Source: Symbiodinium microadriaticum
Lineage: Eukaryota; Sar; Dinophyceae; Suessiales; Symbiodiniaceae
DNA length: 64,000 nucleotides
Assembly: GCA_001939145.1 (NCBI GenBank)
Contig: LSRX01001210.1
Span: 95,352 to 159,351, forward strand
Direction of reading: 5' to 3'
Shown in pieces: positions 30,701-38,974 of the stretch. The stretch's first letter is position 1. Every line of letters starts with the position of its first letter. The translations under genes were made by a program, and so were the position numbers. The notes beneath the pieces were generated by a model. The model ran no database searches. It was not told where the DNA came from and worked only from the letters and a program-made list of their open reading frames with translations.

Positions 30701-31090
30701 GAACCTGCGGGGCTGCGCAAGCGCGCCAAGGAAGCACGGGCGCCTACACCACCGGTGTTCGAACCAGTGGGCGATGAGTGGCCTACTACCAGTACCAATG
30801 ACTTCGTGGTGCCTGGTGGAAAGCGCGACTACTGGGAGGTAGATGAGACTCGGGGGGTGGCGATTCGCTATCATCCCACCGCCCGGCTCAACCTCTTCGT
30901 TCCGGGACAGGCAGCCGGGGGGCCCCCGTTGAATCGATTCACGGGAGCGAGACGCACTTTGGGTCGTCTAGCTTCAGGCCAGACAGTGGTTCATGTGGAT
31001 GATTTCTCGCGTCTTAGCAAGCCGGCCCAACTTCTGGCGAACAAGGAGTGGAGGGGCCGAACTGAGCTACGCTTGAAGAAGCCTGTATAG
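24740..31090 (+). CDS. Copia Pol polyprotein with methyltransferase-like and oxygenase-like domains
   Basis: 2116 codons; the listed first codon is GTG at the inversion junction, so the true start lay upstream in gag. Protease: DSG at 37-39. C5-methyltransferase-like domain: about 238-430. Integrase: zinc ligands H490, H495 (or H500), C507, C510; catalytic D534, D675 and E711, with 35 residues between the last two; an acidic insert of about 65 residues (567-630) lies between the first two. Oxygenase-like domain: about 920-1070. Two Cys-rich 25-residue repeats at 1121-1170. Reverse transcriptase: D1450 and YVDD 1550-1553. RNase H: D1729, E1768, D1809, with a late Asp at 1858. A tail of about 250 residues has hydrophobic segments at 1898-1908 and 1924-1950. 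All catalytic residues of protease, integrase, RT and RNase H are present, and there is no internal stop. Confidence 0.9.
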   Translation: MEFFEEATKALKSLRLAKLTLRAMQSSSGDGGRALVDSGATTSMRTACGNEAQGLPLRTVLLAEGETSFFQLPGGTLLTTKRTAPIVAMSDLMEIGCRVTWCSSEGCAVTHPLKGDLGVRVVNGCPEVDEAIGLELIAEAEATKLKRREAELAVNRLVEGCERHERGSGKMDWELGAKATKDLYSGVGLSWAWLHKAFPEAPSWLVSAIPVVAGTNGDRVPWNRHERKKWRKATSVAVHLFCGKDRATWKSRAEVAHVITVDQAEDVMADATYAALLDVALSGKLKVVFGGPPCRTFSALRNRALESGEGPRPLRDRDGDGRWGRDGLSEWETWRVRQDAIMIFRMVFLWMVAAAVARANGDHEPDFILEHPEDPHEFLLGENMTSLWAFPEIQFLKDEMKWWWWKFDQGPLGHPRRKPTRVLASVPCPKEVCEVRGPSSVTEDEREGDGDGFRSATWATWAPGLKQVVKNVVEGSLAGSALEKIMKLDHAFLDHLRRDHIPFRRDCKACLAGAFRGHAHRRIVSPEAWCLSLDVIGPTRQGTDEYVKKVRYALVGTLVVPDMLGKLLQPPDPDGVDDGVGVGPLLTDDPIYEEDYHADEEAEVPPSAEEERSRREMERWEARVKKDKLEGVSCVEVPFVVTLASKSSSEVLAATKDILMQVKKLGLTVQRVHSDRGREFVNKGFRALCRDRGLVRTTTPGDDYRANGRVEALVGRAKNAVRTYLSATGLGADMWGFAMRHYVSRIQYDVITQLGGRLPRLPPFGTKVFVKQRSWKLRKEEFVEKVVAAKVLCPSMDVTRGLLVRTEEGSYLTTMVAVENVKEVSGDFEVDAPPARADAPGVRRRLHGKTSIARAELDGSEPLSPGPASDDENVARDEKEAAAFLEVGDFSLEALEKLLDGLHLQQCVAPNRRAELPGDTPQVSVHAFGMFRHGGVVGATTLAKTRPCLTRCLVEALKQRLDPATTFTTVSLNFNTPMQCHKDFNNQKGAQAALVGLGNYVGGALWCHEPGGDSKDNVSWHKVGGSWLPGRRYPTYHKTVVFDPCNLHQPLPWQGFRITVTAFTVGCANKCKKEQRDLLQGLGFPLPPRDVRACSPEGGEGGGEDGGGISVRFLSAEGQECQGPGENLNSESCDGVAHGGLCGNGCQGPGENLKSESCDGVAHGRHCICKGWEVDPLLCLCCPSVKEPGGGGPVQFYIGDEEEEMPSCDPWLQESWGAFGPPVVAALTAVQPEKGVSYEILASEAPLDVGWDLFEGYLDEVRCLLVEEENLERALVEEHVPDEYWVSRLDQCKVSRLALEAEMEMWQKSQGDEPEYMCGAELVEEESNVPLHTKTVPNEVVRKELSKWVPSMLSEYESLVRENDAVEPFSEETLEQWKKEGKEFDLVPGKTVHTVKAFTGRLKTRAVICGNFLGQSFSKDQKYAAGADGVLTRILLRMVALMAWSICVMDVRTAFLLAPLLFQEDRPTLVQVPKLFLQGGVCKETIWRVKRALYGMVTSPRSWEVYRNKTLAQMRGKVPGGEVRFVPSEIDGSLWYVMVGTKRAGAILCYVDDLLIAGEKAVATEAARMVASTWKCTDPQWDDVAFNGFEIQLTDAGMVLRQDSYTKDLLARYKDLEGFEEIPAPMQLNAEDFELKDGESAADFVRTAQTMAGELQWLAGRCRPEILYAVNLLSQAISKQPKEAVYRGGHLLKYLKRYPEGGIFYALKPQLTPDAQVSSAGVVIEGFCDASFAPNSGRSQQAIMVFVLGGLVAWTSSRQAFVTMSTAESELVAICELATCMKSVEQLVAEVMLFSKDRAPEVVKAICSDSQAALSVCRCAAGSWRTRHLRIRGNMIRELLEFPDWMVYHVEGRLMLADLGTKALPADRFGFLVDRMRVLRRRHTETTRTTTSNQAKKLIILLCLASVVERAEAAEVEDRESMDYVFMGLCVVAVVAVWECFKTLLMYLKQCCRSTGESRRAEELGGSMSRGRPMDPMSSDSPGDSSLEPAGLRKRAKEARAPTPPVFEPVGDEWPTTSTNDFVVPGGKRDYWEVDETRGVAIRYHPTARLNLFVPGQAAGGPPLNRFTGARRTLGRLASGQTVVHVDDFSRLSKPAQLLANKEWRGRTELRLKKPV
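25451..26030 (+). other. C5-DNA-methyltransferase-like domain in Pol
   Basis: Residues about 238-430. VHLFCGKD (238-245) fits the motif I FxG-type SAM loop. VVFGGPPCRTFS (288-299) fits motif IV, with the PC dipeptide (P293-C294) whose Cys attacks cytosine C6. ILEHPED (368-374) sits where motif VI ENV is expected but reads EHP. A target-recognition domain is not evident, so the domain is small. C5 methyltransferases carried by dinoflagellate retrotransposons have been described; whether this one is active is unknown. Confidence 0.6.
27500..27950 (+). other. 2OG-Fe(II)-oxygenase-like domain in Pol
   Basis: Residues about 920-1070, between integrase and reverse transcriptase. H981-x-D983 in CHKDFNN followed by GLGNYVGGALW (a typical strand-turn after the first metal ligands), then H1048 and R1057 in LHQPLPWQGFRITVTAFT, fits the HxD...H...R scheme of the double-stranded beta-helix dioxygenases. 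The TET/JBP group is one branch of that fold; the substrate cannot be told from sequence alone. Confidence 0.55.
28100..28249 (+). repeat. 75-bp tandem coding repeat in pol
   Basis: Two units with the conserved phrase CQGPGENLNSESCDGVAHG, each 25 residues with several Cys. The frame is kept. Confidence 0.85.
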
Positions 31091-31224
31091 AGTGTGTTGG
31101 ACTGTGAAAGAAGCCTTGAGTCTATCAAGATCCGTAAGTGGTCTGAGCGAGCAGTGGAGCTGCTCAAAACGTTTGGTTTTTGAAAGGTGTTTGCGATGAC
31201 TTTTGCACAGTTTGACCCATGGTC

Positions 31225-31234
31225 AAAGGGGGAG
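31225..31234 (+). promoter_or_regulatory. Polypurine tract
   Basis: AAAGGGGGAG directly before the right LTR, the position expected for the plus-strand primer. Confidence 0.8.
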
Positions 31235-31313
31235 TCCGTATCGCTGCACATGACATGTACTTACGACGCTGTTAAGGCTTAGAAAGCAAAAAGATAGGGC
31301 GTTCCGCTTCGAG
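31235..31313 (+). repeat. Right LTR, 79 bp
   Basis: Identical to 21475-21553. Confidence 0.85.
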
Positions 31314-31318
31314 AAAAT
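31314..31318. repeat. Target-site duplication, right
   Basis: AAAAT, matching 21470-21474. Confidence 0.8.
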
Positions 31319-32164
31319 AATAGCCGTTTATATGTCTTGGGCCATTCTTTTGCCTACTTTTCGGGGGGTTTGCCTAGAGCTTAAGTCTTTTATTAGGGGT
31401 CGTGGTTGAGGGTGTAGGGTGAGTGGGGTCTAGGGTGTCGGGTGCAGGGTTTCGAAAGCCTAATTGCGCGGAGACGGAGCAGATGATGCTCCCGAAGTTC
31501 CCCCATTTCTACCGGCTTCGGGTCTACGATGACTTGCTGAAGCCTGAAGCTAGACCTGCATCGAAAATCACGTATAGAAACCCTTCCAAAACCAAAAGCT
31601 CCCGAAGAAGCTGTAAGCCCTGCGCTGACATTTACGGACTTACGGACTGGGTAGAGAACATTCCGTCAGGCCTTGCAATCTCTAAGAGCAGACAACCCTG
31701 AAGCTGTCGCGGCTCCGATACCGCCACAAGACGTTCACTGGCTTCCGATATCCCGCTTTGGGGCTTGCAAGACGAAGTATGCCTTGTGCAGTTCGTCAAT
31801 TTTTGGAAAAAGAAAGCTAGTACTGGGTTTCCTACTTTGGGCATATTCCAAGAGCGCCACGAACTGACTCGCGATTCCGATCGACGCCCTCATCCCACGC
31901 ATAAACTCTAAATCTGAACCCCGAACCCCTGAACAACCAATCCTAAACCATAAGATGGACAGCAGAACCCATAAAATTGGAACATCATGCTCCTGCCTGT
32001 AAGGTCAAACATGGGGAATCCCAGCACATGCTCCAACTCTCTGGTGTTCGCGAAAATATACCAGACCCTAAGCCTTCAACCCTAAAAGAAGGCTGAGCTG
32101 ACAAATGGGCGCACCTCGAGGATCAAAATAGAGGGCACCCCCAGTTGGATCTGCCAAGGATAGC
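31319..32164. other. Non-coding
   Basis: Sparse degenerate heptamers (31385-31455, 31905-31950). Several open frames of 64-92 residues overlap on both strands without recognisable features. Confidence 0.45.
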
Positions 32165-32310
32165 CTGGTTTAGGGCATTTTAGCGTTTGGATTTTTAGGG
32201 TTTGGGGTTTGGGCTTTTCGGTGTTTAGTTGCAGGGTTTGGGGTTTAAGGCAGTTTAAGGGTCAGGGCTTAGGGTTATGACTTGCGCGTGAGGCTTAGGG
32301 CTTTGAGTGA
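32165..32310 (+). repeat. Telomere-like degenerate block
   Basis: TTTAGGG / TTTGGGG / TTAAGGG variants. Confidence 0.65.
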
Positions 32311-32439
32311 GGGTGTTATAAGGTCCAACTGGATTTGATCTGGCTTTGTGCAAGGGTTTAGAGCCACAATACTCTAAGCCCCTTCCTCCCAGCACAATAA
32401 AAGATCCCGGTTCTCGGTTCGCCGACCCCCCCGCCGTCC

Positions 32440-33060
32440 AAATATGCCGAATCCCTGTGACCGTGGGCACTTCTCCCACGTGGCGGCTCCAAAACCATCA
32501 ACTGTCACGACTGTCACGAGGATCTCGTCCCAAACACACCCGATCCTTGTGACAGTGGACACTTTCCACCCAGGACTCTGCGATGAGGGTATTGAAGATG
32601 CAACTGTCACCAGGATCGCATTCCTGTCAGGCCCGCTTCCTGTGGCAGTTGACCCAAGAAAGGAACATGGTGATGATGAGGAGGAGGACGACGACGACGA
32701 CGATGACGATGATGATGATGATGATGATGATGACGATTTCGAAACACCCAGGGCGACCCAAACCCCGCACCACACCACACCACACCACGGGGGGGGCGGA
32801 GGGACTGAGAGCAGACCTAAATCCGGAAGCATGCCACACCACAAAGGGGTCGGGACTCCAAGCAGACCCAAATCCCGAACCGCACCGCACCACACGGGGA
32901 AGGGGCCGGGTGGGGAAGGGGTACGGGTACCAACCATTGCGAGGGTGAGGTATAGGGGCGGTGCCTGGCCGAACCGGGATTAAATATGAGCCCTCTGGGT
33001 ACAAGGTTTTCCTTAAACCCAGGCTTCAGGGATTGGGGCATCTCAATGTGAATGTCTGAG
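32440..33060. other. Heptamer-free stretch with diverged repeats
   Basis: Phrases such as TGTGACCGTGGGCACTT and TGTGACAGTGGACACTT recur at about 80-bp spacing (32454, 32549), and ACCCAAATCCCGAAC / ACCTAAATCCGGAAG recur at 32815 and 32867. A (GAC/GAT)n run of about 55 bp lies at 32683-32737. A plus-strand frame of 179 residues spans the region, but its Asp tract comes from the triplet run; I do not call a gene. Confidence 0.5.
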
Positions 33061-33098
33061 CTGTAGGGACGACTTTGCCATGGCTCTACGGCCAAATA

Positions 33099-33204
33099 CA
33101 TACATACATACATACATACATACATACATACATACATCCGTCCATCCATCCATCCATCCATCCATCCATCCATGCATGCATGCATGCCTGCATGCATACA
33201 TACA

Positions 33205-33235
<31 letters not shown>

Positions 33236-33272
33236 CATACATACATACATACATACAGTTACATACATACAG

Positions 33273-33303
<31 letters not shown>

Positions 33304-33425
33304 CATACGTACATACATACATACATACATACATACATACATACGTACATACGTACATACGTACATGCATACATACATACATACATACATACATACATAC
33401 ATACATACATACATACATACACTCA
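33099..33425. repeat. (CATA)n / (CATC)n microsatellite
   Basis: Tetranucleotide runs with CATC, CATG and CGTA sub-blocks, similar in type to 4800-5270. Confidence 0.95.
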
Positions 33426-33965
33426 TGCATAAGAGAGAGAGAGAGAGACGTGTGTATGTGTGAACGTATGTACATACATGAATGATTGAATAAATTATTG
33501 AATAAATACATGAATAAATATGTAGATAGAGTGTTTGTTTGTGATTGGCTTTACATTGAATTACTGACTTTACTCCCCTTCCAAGATGGGCAAGAACCGA
33601 GCTGTCTGGGAAGCACAACCCAAAAAGCCCAAATCTCAAACAGCATTCGATCAGTGCATACAGATGCTTCTGCTTCAAAGCGTTGCCCGAAATTGTGGGC
33701 CCAAATTCCCCCCCTAGTAAACTCTCGCGGTGCAGGGTTTTGATTTAATCTTCAAGCGCTTTGGTCCTGGGCTTCAAAGTGTAACCCTTTAAGTGCTTAG
33801 GGGACGGGCTGCTTCTACAAACCCGAACAAAAATCTGCAGGCATGCAACTCAAAAGGCGGATTGACGAGCTGCCGCGCAAGTTGCCTCTTCGGACGAGCT
33901 TGTCGGTTTAGGGCGGAATTGGAGATGTCGGGGTTCAGGGGGCTTCTAAGGTTTAGGGGTTCCGG
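33426..33965. other. Non-coding
   Basis: A (GA)n run at 33432-33448, TGAATAAAT-type repeats near 33480-33520, otherwise nothing recognised. Confidence 0.5.
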
Positions 33966-33969
33966 GACC

Positions 33970-34085
33970 AAAAACCCTACACCCTAAACCCTAAACCCCT
34001 AAACCCTAAACCTTAAACCCTAAACCCTTAACCCCTAAACCATAAACCCCTAATCCCTCAACCCCTAAACCCTAAAACACTATAA
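33970..34085 (-). repeat. Telomere-like block, CCCTAAA sense
   Basis: CCCTAAA with octamers (CCCCTAAA). Confidence 0.85.
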
Positions 34086-34139
34086 AAATCCTTCTACTCC
34101 AAAAGCTGCGATCCATTGCGTTGGGTGCTTCAATGGGTG

Positions 34140-34180
34140 GTTTAGGGTTTAGGGTTTACGGCTTAAGGTTTAGGGTTTCG
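34140..34180 (+). repeat. Telomere-like heptamers
   Basis: TTTAGGG run of about five units. Confidence 0.75.
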
Positions 34181-34319
34181 GGTTCCGCTGCATATCAGCT
34201 CCAAGTCACACTTTGTCGGCGAGGTTCTAGGCTGTCTGAGTCTAGGTCGCAAGTCGTCCCACAACGGAAACCCTAGACAAAGGCCGTTCTACCCCAAGAC
34301 GTTGAGCCTTGGGCCCTTT

Positions 34320-34400
34320 TTCCCTCCACCCTAAACCTTACACCCTCTCTTGTACCCCCCTAAACCCTAAACCCTACACCCTAAACCCTAAACCGTACTG
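34320..34400 (-). repeat. Telomere-like heptamers
   Basis: CCCTAAA and CCCTACA. Confidence 0.75.
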
Positions 34401-34477
34401 TATCCCGAGGCAGTCTCGACTCCAGAAGGGGCCGGCACTTCCCCATCCGGAGATGATGATGGCTGGGCAAGATCCGG

Positions 34478-34725
34478 GTTTAGGGCCTAGGGGTTTAGGG
34501 GTTTTGGGGTTTAGAGTTTACGGGTTTAGGGGTTTAGGGGTTGTGGGGTTTAGGGTTTAAGGGTTTAGGGGTTTAGGGGTTTAGGGGTTTAGGTGTTGTA
34601 GGGTTTAGAGTTTAAGGGTTTAGGGGTTTAGGAGTTTTGGGGTTTAGGGTTTAAGGGTTTAGGGGTTAAGGGGTTTTGGTGTTTTGGGGTTTAGGGTTTA
34701 AAGGTTTAGGGGTTTAGGGTTTTCA
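34478..34725 (+). repeat. Telomere-like octamer-rich block
   Basis: Dominated by TTTAGGGG (8-mer) with a recurring phrase of about 70 bp (TTGTGGGGTTTAGGGTTTAA... / TTTTGGGGTTTAGGGTTTAA...) seen at about 34540, 34600 and 34637. Confidence 0.8.
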
Positions 34726-35498
34726 GCACAGCCGCCCATCAGTGATGCACCAAAAGCCAGGAACTCCAGGAAACGCTGGACAATTTGGCTGCGGAAGCTC
34801 GTGGATCGTCTCGCCAGAGCGAACTCTCCAGCGGCAGCGCACGGAGCTACACTTCCTCATTTGTTCAGAAGGACCCTTTAAATGGGGGGCAGGGGGCCTT
34901 CATACCCGTAAGAAGAACCGAATAAGGCCGATTTAAGGAAGTATAGTCCCCTAATTACCCCCTCCCCCTTACCCCTGAGGGTCCCTATGATTTGCCCTCC
35001 AGCTTGTTCACCGCTTCCATAACGACTTCCTGGCTGCCTGACAGAGGAGTACTGTGCTGTACTCCTACTGCAACCACTTGCGTGCTTCAATTAAAAACTT
35101 GAACACAAACAACCTACAAACCAAGGCAAACATATCATATGAAGCAGAAGGATAAAGTGAAATACAGAACAAGCACACACACACACAAAGAAATACAGAC
35201 AGACAGAGACCCGGAGAACCCAAAACCGAAAACAAAAACAAAACCATCAGATCGCTGCCGGGCGCAGTCCTCGCTTCATCGAAAAGGCGGCGATCGGGCT
35301 GACGCCGAGGCACCTTCCGATTCTTCGGGCTTTCCCGAGGGCGTCGCCACAATGACTCATCAAGGTTTCACAAGGTTTTGGTGGTTTTAGCGGGGTTTTC
35401 TGTAGTACGAGTTCAGGGGAAGTATGGACTTGCTGGGTGCTGTTGAGGGTTTGTCAAGTCAGAGTGCAGTTCGGGCTGTAGAGGGCATTTCAGGGTAG
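34726..35498. other. Non-coding
   Basis: Heptamer-poor; short open frames on both strands without recognisable features. Confidence 0.45.
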
Positions 35499-35499
35499 A

Positions 35500-35533
35500 G
35501 GGTTTAGGGTTTAGGGCCCTAAACCCTAAACCC
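35500..35533. repeat. Head-to-head telomeric palindrome
   Basis: GGGTTTAGGGTTTAGGG meets CCCTAAACCCTAAACCC without any spacer, a perfect 34-bp palindrome of the form expected at a telomere-telomere junction. Confidence 0.9.
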
Positions 35534-35639
35534 GAAACCCCTTCACAGGGCTTTCGAACCTGGCTCTTCAGCTCTTAGTTGGAACGGTGTTTGCTCCGTG
35601 ATTGCCGGGTTAGGGTTTGCAAACGTTGAGGGGCTTAGA

Positions 35640-36060
35640 GTTTTGGGCTTTCTAGGGTTGGAGAGTAGGAAGGTTTAGGGTTTAGGGTTAAGGTCTTTAG
35701 GATTTCTGACTTAGGGTTTGGAGGGTTGGTTTTGTTGGTATATGCTCAGATCTGTAAGGAGTTGAACTTCCTAAGGCTTAGGGGAGATAATGAAATGGAC
35801 TGAAGAATTTGCAATTCTATACCTTTGTAGATCCTACATACTGACTATACTGTACCATACCCCAAAATCCCTCTGCTGATCATTCAGGGCCACTGAAGTA
35901 TGCGTCTGATGGCAAGGAAGTGCCTTGCGCCACCGTATAGGTTACGGCTGTTTTTTGGGAAGGGTGGGTGGGTCAAACCCTAAACCCTGAATCGCTGCGT
36001 CTCTTGATGTTAGACCGACCGTCGATGTGAGAACCGGTCGCTGGGAGTGTTCCAGGGTTG
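35640..36060. other. Non-coding with sparse heptamers
   Basis: TTTAGGG units near 35674-35720 and CCCTAAA near 35975; nothing else recognised. Confidence 0.5.
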
Positions 36061-36079
36061 GGGCTTCGCGGCTCCAGCT

Positions 36080-36121
36080 AGGGTTTAGGGTTTAAGGAAC
36101 CCTAAACCCTAACCCTAAACC
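36080..36121. repeat. Second head-to-head telomeric junction
   Basis: TAGGGTTTAGGGTTT, a 5-6 base spacer, then ACCCTAAACCCTAACCCTAAAC. Confidence 0.8.
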
Positions 36122-36533
36122 GTAGGAGTTGGCGTTCAGGGACTAGGGCTTAAGAGTTCGGGATTGGGATTTAGGGTTTAGGGATAGGGGTTTAGGGATT
36201 AGGGTTGAGGGTTAAGGTCTAGAGTTGCGGTCTGAGTCTTGGGGTCCTTCTTGCGGGAGGCTGCCTTTCAAATCTGTACGCTGGATAGTCGGCTTAACTT
36301 AGGATCCTAAACCTTAAGCCCCTACAAACAAGTCCCTCCTCCAGATGAACTGAATGCCCACGGAGGTCGATAACCCCCTGAACTACGGGGAAAAAAAACA
36401 CACACCTTTAACTATGATTTCGCTTCGAAGGCCTAAATAGCCTATACACCCTAAACCCGACACCGTTCTTCGTATTTCCTCAATTGCAGGAACTCGGGTC
36501 TCAAGGAATTTGGACTGGGCCTTGTGGCATAAC
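36122..36533. other. Non-coding
   Basis: Degenerate TTTAGGG at 36160-36235; the rest is not recognised. Confidence 0.5.
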
Positions 36534-36640
36534 GTAGGGCCTTAATAGTTAGAATAGGGTTTTGGGGTAGATTATACTAAATTATAATAAGGAACCGCCC
36601 CCGCAAGATACCATAGGTAATTATTTAGTAAGGCTTCTCT
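36534..36640. mobile_element. MITE-like element, family D
   Basis: GTAGGGCCTTAATAGTTAGAATAGGGTTTTGG at the left; CCATAGGTAATTATTTAG at the right; the core has TATAATAAGGAACC. Confidence 0.7.
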
Positions 36641-37066
36641 AGTAGCATTGCATGTTTGTAATGATTAACGAACCCTACGCAATCAAAAGAGTAACGATCA
36701 GGCATCTATGCTATCCCCCAGCCCTCCCCAACCCACCCCAGAACGACCTCGGCGTTCCATTGGAACTGGTCGCCACCTGCGTGCGACTCCAAGAAACACT
36801 CGCGGCCCCATTGGGTTTGGCGTAGCGGCTTCTTAGCTCGGCCCGGCGTTTATACAGATTGTACCTACTTCGGGATCGAAGGTCTGTAAATAGCACCTAC
36901 CTTGGGGGCGAAAGTCTATGTAGTACCTACATTGGGGTCGAACGGCTAGAAACCGGTACCTGCTTTGGGGTCTGAAGTCTATAAGTAATACGCGAAATCA
37001 GACTGTGGGGCGCAATGGAGCATTGCCGCTCTTCCACAATCAGTCTTGCAGATGTTGCTGGGTGTA
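36641..37066. other. Non-coding
   Basis: A diverged phrase TACCTRCWTTGGGGTCGAA recurs about every 45-55 bp from 36860 to 36985, four times. No gene supported. Confidence 0.5.
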
Positions 37067-37174
37067 CTGGGCTCTAGTTAAGGGATTTAATAGTTACCAT
37101 AATAAGGAAACCAGATTACTTACTATAGATCCCCATTATGGTAATTTAAATAAAACCCTCAAACAAGAGCCCAG
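37067..37174. mobile_element. MITE-like element, family C, copy 3
   Basis: CTGGGCTCTAGTTAAGGGAT...CTCAAACAAGAGCCCAG with the core TTACCATAATAAGGAAACC. Confidence 0.85.
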
Positions 37175-37219
37175 TCTATGAAACACTGAAAACTTCATGG
37201 TAGTCGGAGATGTGGTTCT

Positions 37220-37323
37220 ACCCATGGTCTCTATTGAAGTTTTTTTGTGGTTGCCTTATAGGATCCAAAATGTATTTGTAAGGCTGCCCAAACCCAAGAA
37301 GGGAAGTACAATGGAGACTATGG
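37220..37323. mobile_element. MITE-like element, family I, copy 2
   Basis: CCCATGGTCTCTATTGAAGT at the left and AAGTACAATGGAGACTATGG at the right. Confidence 0.7.
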
Positions 37324-37784
37324 TTTCAAGACAGGTGGAACTGTTGCTTGCAACCTTGTTGCTCCTGGCTACTTACGAGCGTGCGACAAATGGACAGCGC
37401 ACTCCTTTTTCCTTACGAACCTTTAGGCGTTCCAGGAGGCAAGTGAGCGGACAGACACGACATTTCCTGCATGCCACCCTTACCCTTAACCCTGGTCCAC
37501 CTACAGCGAATCCTTAAATCCCACATGCTGAACCCTAACGCCTAGACCCGCCCAAAATCCTAGGCCACAAGCCTGAATAAAGTCCCTTAAACTTGAACCC
37601 CTAGACTCTTATCTGCCCCTGGGTGCCAAGACCAGGTCGGAAGTCGAGAGTTAACCGCAAGGACCGCAAGGACATCCGGGCAGAAGGGCCCTACAAACGT
37701 CCTATCAGGGGCTTTGCAATATAAGGGTTCTGCAGAGGCTTTTATCACTTAGGCTACCTGGTTTGGCAACCGGAATCAGGATTC

Positions 37785-37858
37785 GAACGTTCTGCGCGGA
37801 ACCGTCTGCAAGGACAAAAATGAACGTTCTGCGCGGAACCGTCTGCAAGGACACAAAT
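37785..37858. repeat. 37-bp tandem duplication
   Basis: GAACGTTCTGCGCGGAACC ... AAGGACAAAAAT occurs twice in tandem with one base change. The unit contains the self-complementary GAACGTTC. Confidence 0.85.
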
Positions 37859-38877
37859 GAAACGGGACTTCGGCTTCGGAGTACAAAGAGTGCCCAGCGA
37901 TCATCAGGAGTTAGGCTTTAGAGGTCTGCGTTAAGACTAGAATCGAGATTGCTCTATGCTTTAAGCTTGAGGGCTTAGGGCTTAGGGTTCAAGGTTTAGG
38001 GTTTAGGGTACTCTATGCTTTAGGAATTGACTTGTTGAAAAGTTTTAGGGCACAAGGAACAGCATCCTTCTGGCCGCATCACCGCGGTTCACCTCCTGTG
38101 CGTGCAGGAATCAGCACTGAATTCGACGGTGGCAGTGACATCTTGTCGACCAAGGGTCTCGAGGCTCAAAGCCTGATCGTCGAAAATCTACACCCTAAAC
38201 CTGAAGCCCCGTACCCTAAACCACGAACCCTAGAAAGGAAATCTGAAAACCGGATATATTAACCACCTGAAAACAGAAGCACGACACCCCTTCGAGACGT
38301 CCGATGGCGGTACTACTTCGTCCACACTGCAGACCAACACAGGCCACAGTGTTGGTTAATACCCGAAAGATGTGCACGGTTTTAAAGATGGCTCTGCAGG
38401 GTTCGGCTGGATCTTGCAAGGGGACTGTGAAATTAGTCTCAAGGAGCCACTCGGCTGGACAGGAGACGTTACGGCTTAGGATGTTAAGCTGCGCGCTTTC
38501 CTGGTTGGCCTTTTAAAGCCTCTGAAAAGTATTAGAAAATAGGGTCCTCTTAAGCCCAATAAGGGAAAATATAGAATATCCCAAAGGCCTGCCTAGTTTC
38601 TACTGGCCAATGTCTGCTGCCTTTGAATTTGGGCCAACTCTCTCCCTGCTTCTGGCAGCGAGAGGACCAGCCGAGCTGCATGAAAGAAGTCCTAATATTT
38701 ACAATCTACTTCAACAACAATCAGCACCATTGTAATCGAAACTGACAGCCATGATCACAGAGAATAACAACTATCAACAATCTGAGGGAAGGATACGAAT
38801 CAGACTATCCTCTGCAATTTCAGGAAGCATCACGCATTCAAAAGCACACAACCAAGCCAAGCTGTGAACTTTATCAC
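37859..38877. other. Non-coding
   Basis: Heptamers at 37970-38012. Frames at 38032-38262 and 38304-38516 show no recognisable family; nothing else supported. Confidence 0.4.
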
Positions 38878-38974
38878 TGTAGTCTTCATTGTAGTTCTGT
38901 TTTGGCTGCCTTAGCTAGGAACCTAGCCATCGAACTAGCTAACCAGAAGAACAGACTATACTGGAGACTATGGG
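38878..38974. mobile_element. MITE-like element, family I, copy 3
   Basis: CTGTAGTCTTCATTGTAGTTC at the left, GACTATACTGGAGACTATGGG at the right; in the middle a second inverted pair TTAGCTAGGAACCTAGC / GAACTAGCTAA. Confidence 0.65.

Larger units (their letters stand above)
21475..31313 (+). mobile_element. Complete Ty1/Copia-type LTR retrotransposon, 9839 bp, with internal inversion
   Basis: Bounded by identical 79-bp LTRs and an AAAAT target-site duplication. Order: LTR, primer site, gag, protease, methyltransferase-like domain, integrase, oxygenase-like domain, reverse transcriptase, RNase H, membrane-segment tail, polypurine tract, LTR. Integrase before reverse transcriptase defines the Copia order. 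Identical LTRs and clean flanks indicate a recent insertion. No heptamer or MITE-like element lies inside it, in contrast to the flanks. A 756-bp gag segment (23983-24738) is inverted, which interrupts the gag-pol frame, so this copy is probably not autonomous as read here. Confidence 0.9.

Noticed and set aside
21475..31313. Retrovirus-like (Gypsy) or endogenous retrovirus assignment
   Set aside because: Integrase precedes reverse transcriptase, which is the Copia order; no envelope gene is recognisable.
32444..32983. 179-codon frame with an Asp tract
   Set aside because: The Asp run comes from (GAC/GAT)n and the opposite strand is equally open; no family features.
33075..33678. Open frames in the second CATA tract
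   Set aside because: Same cause: a 4-base repeat without stops.
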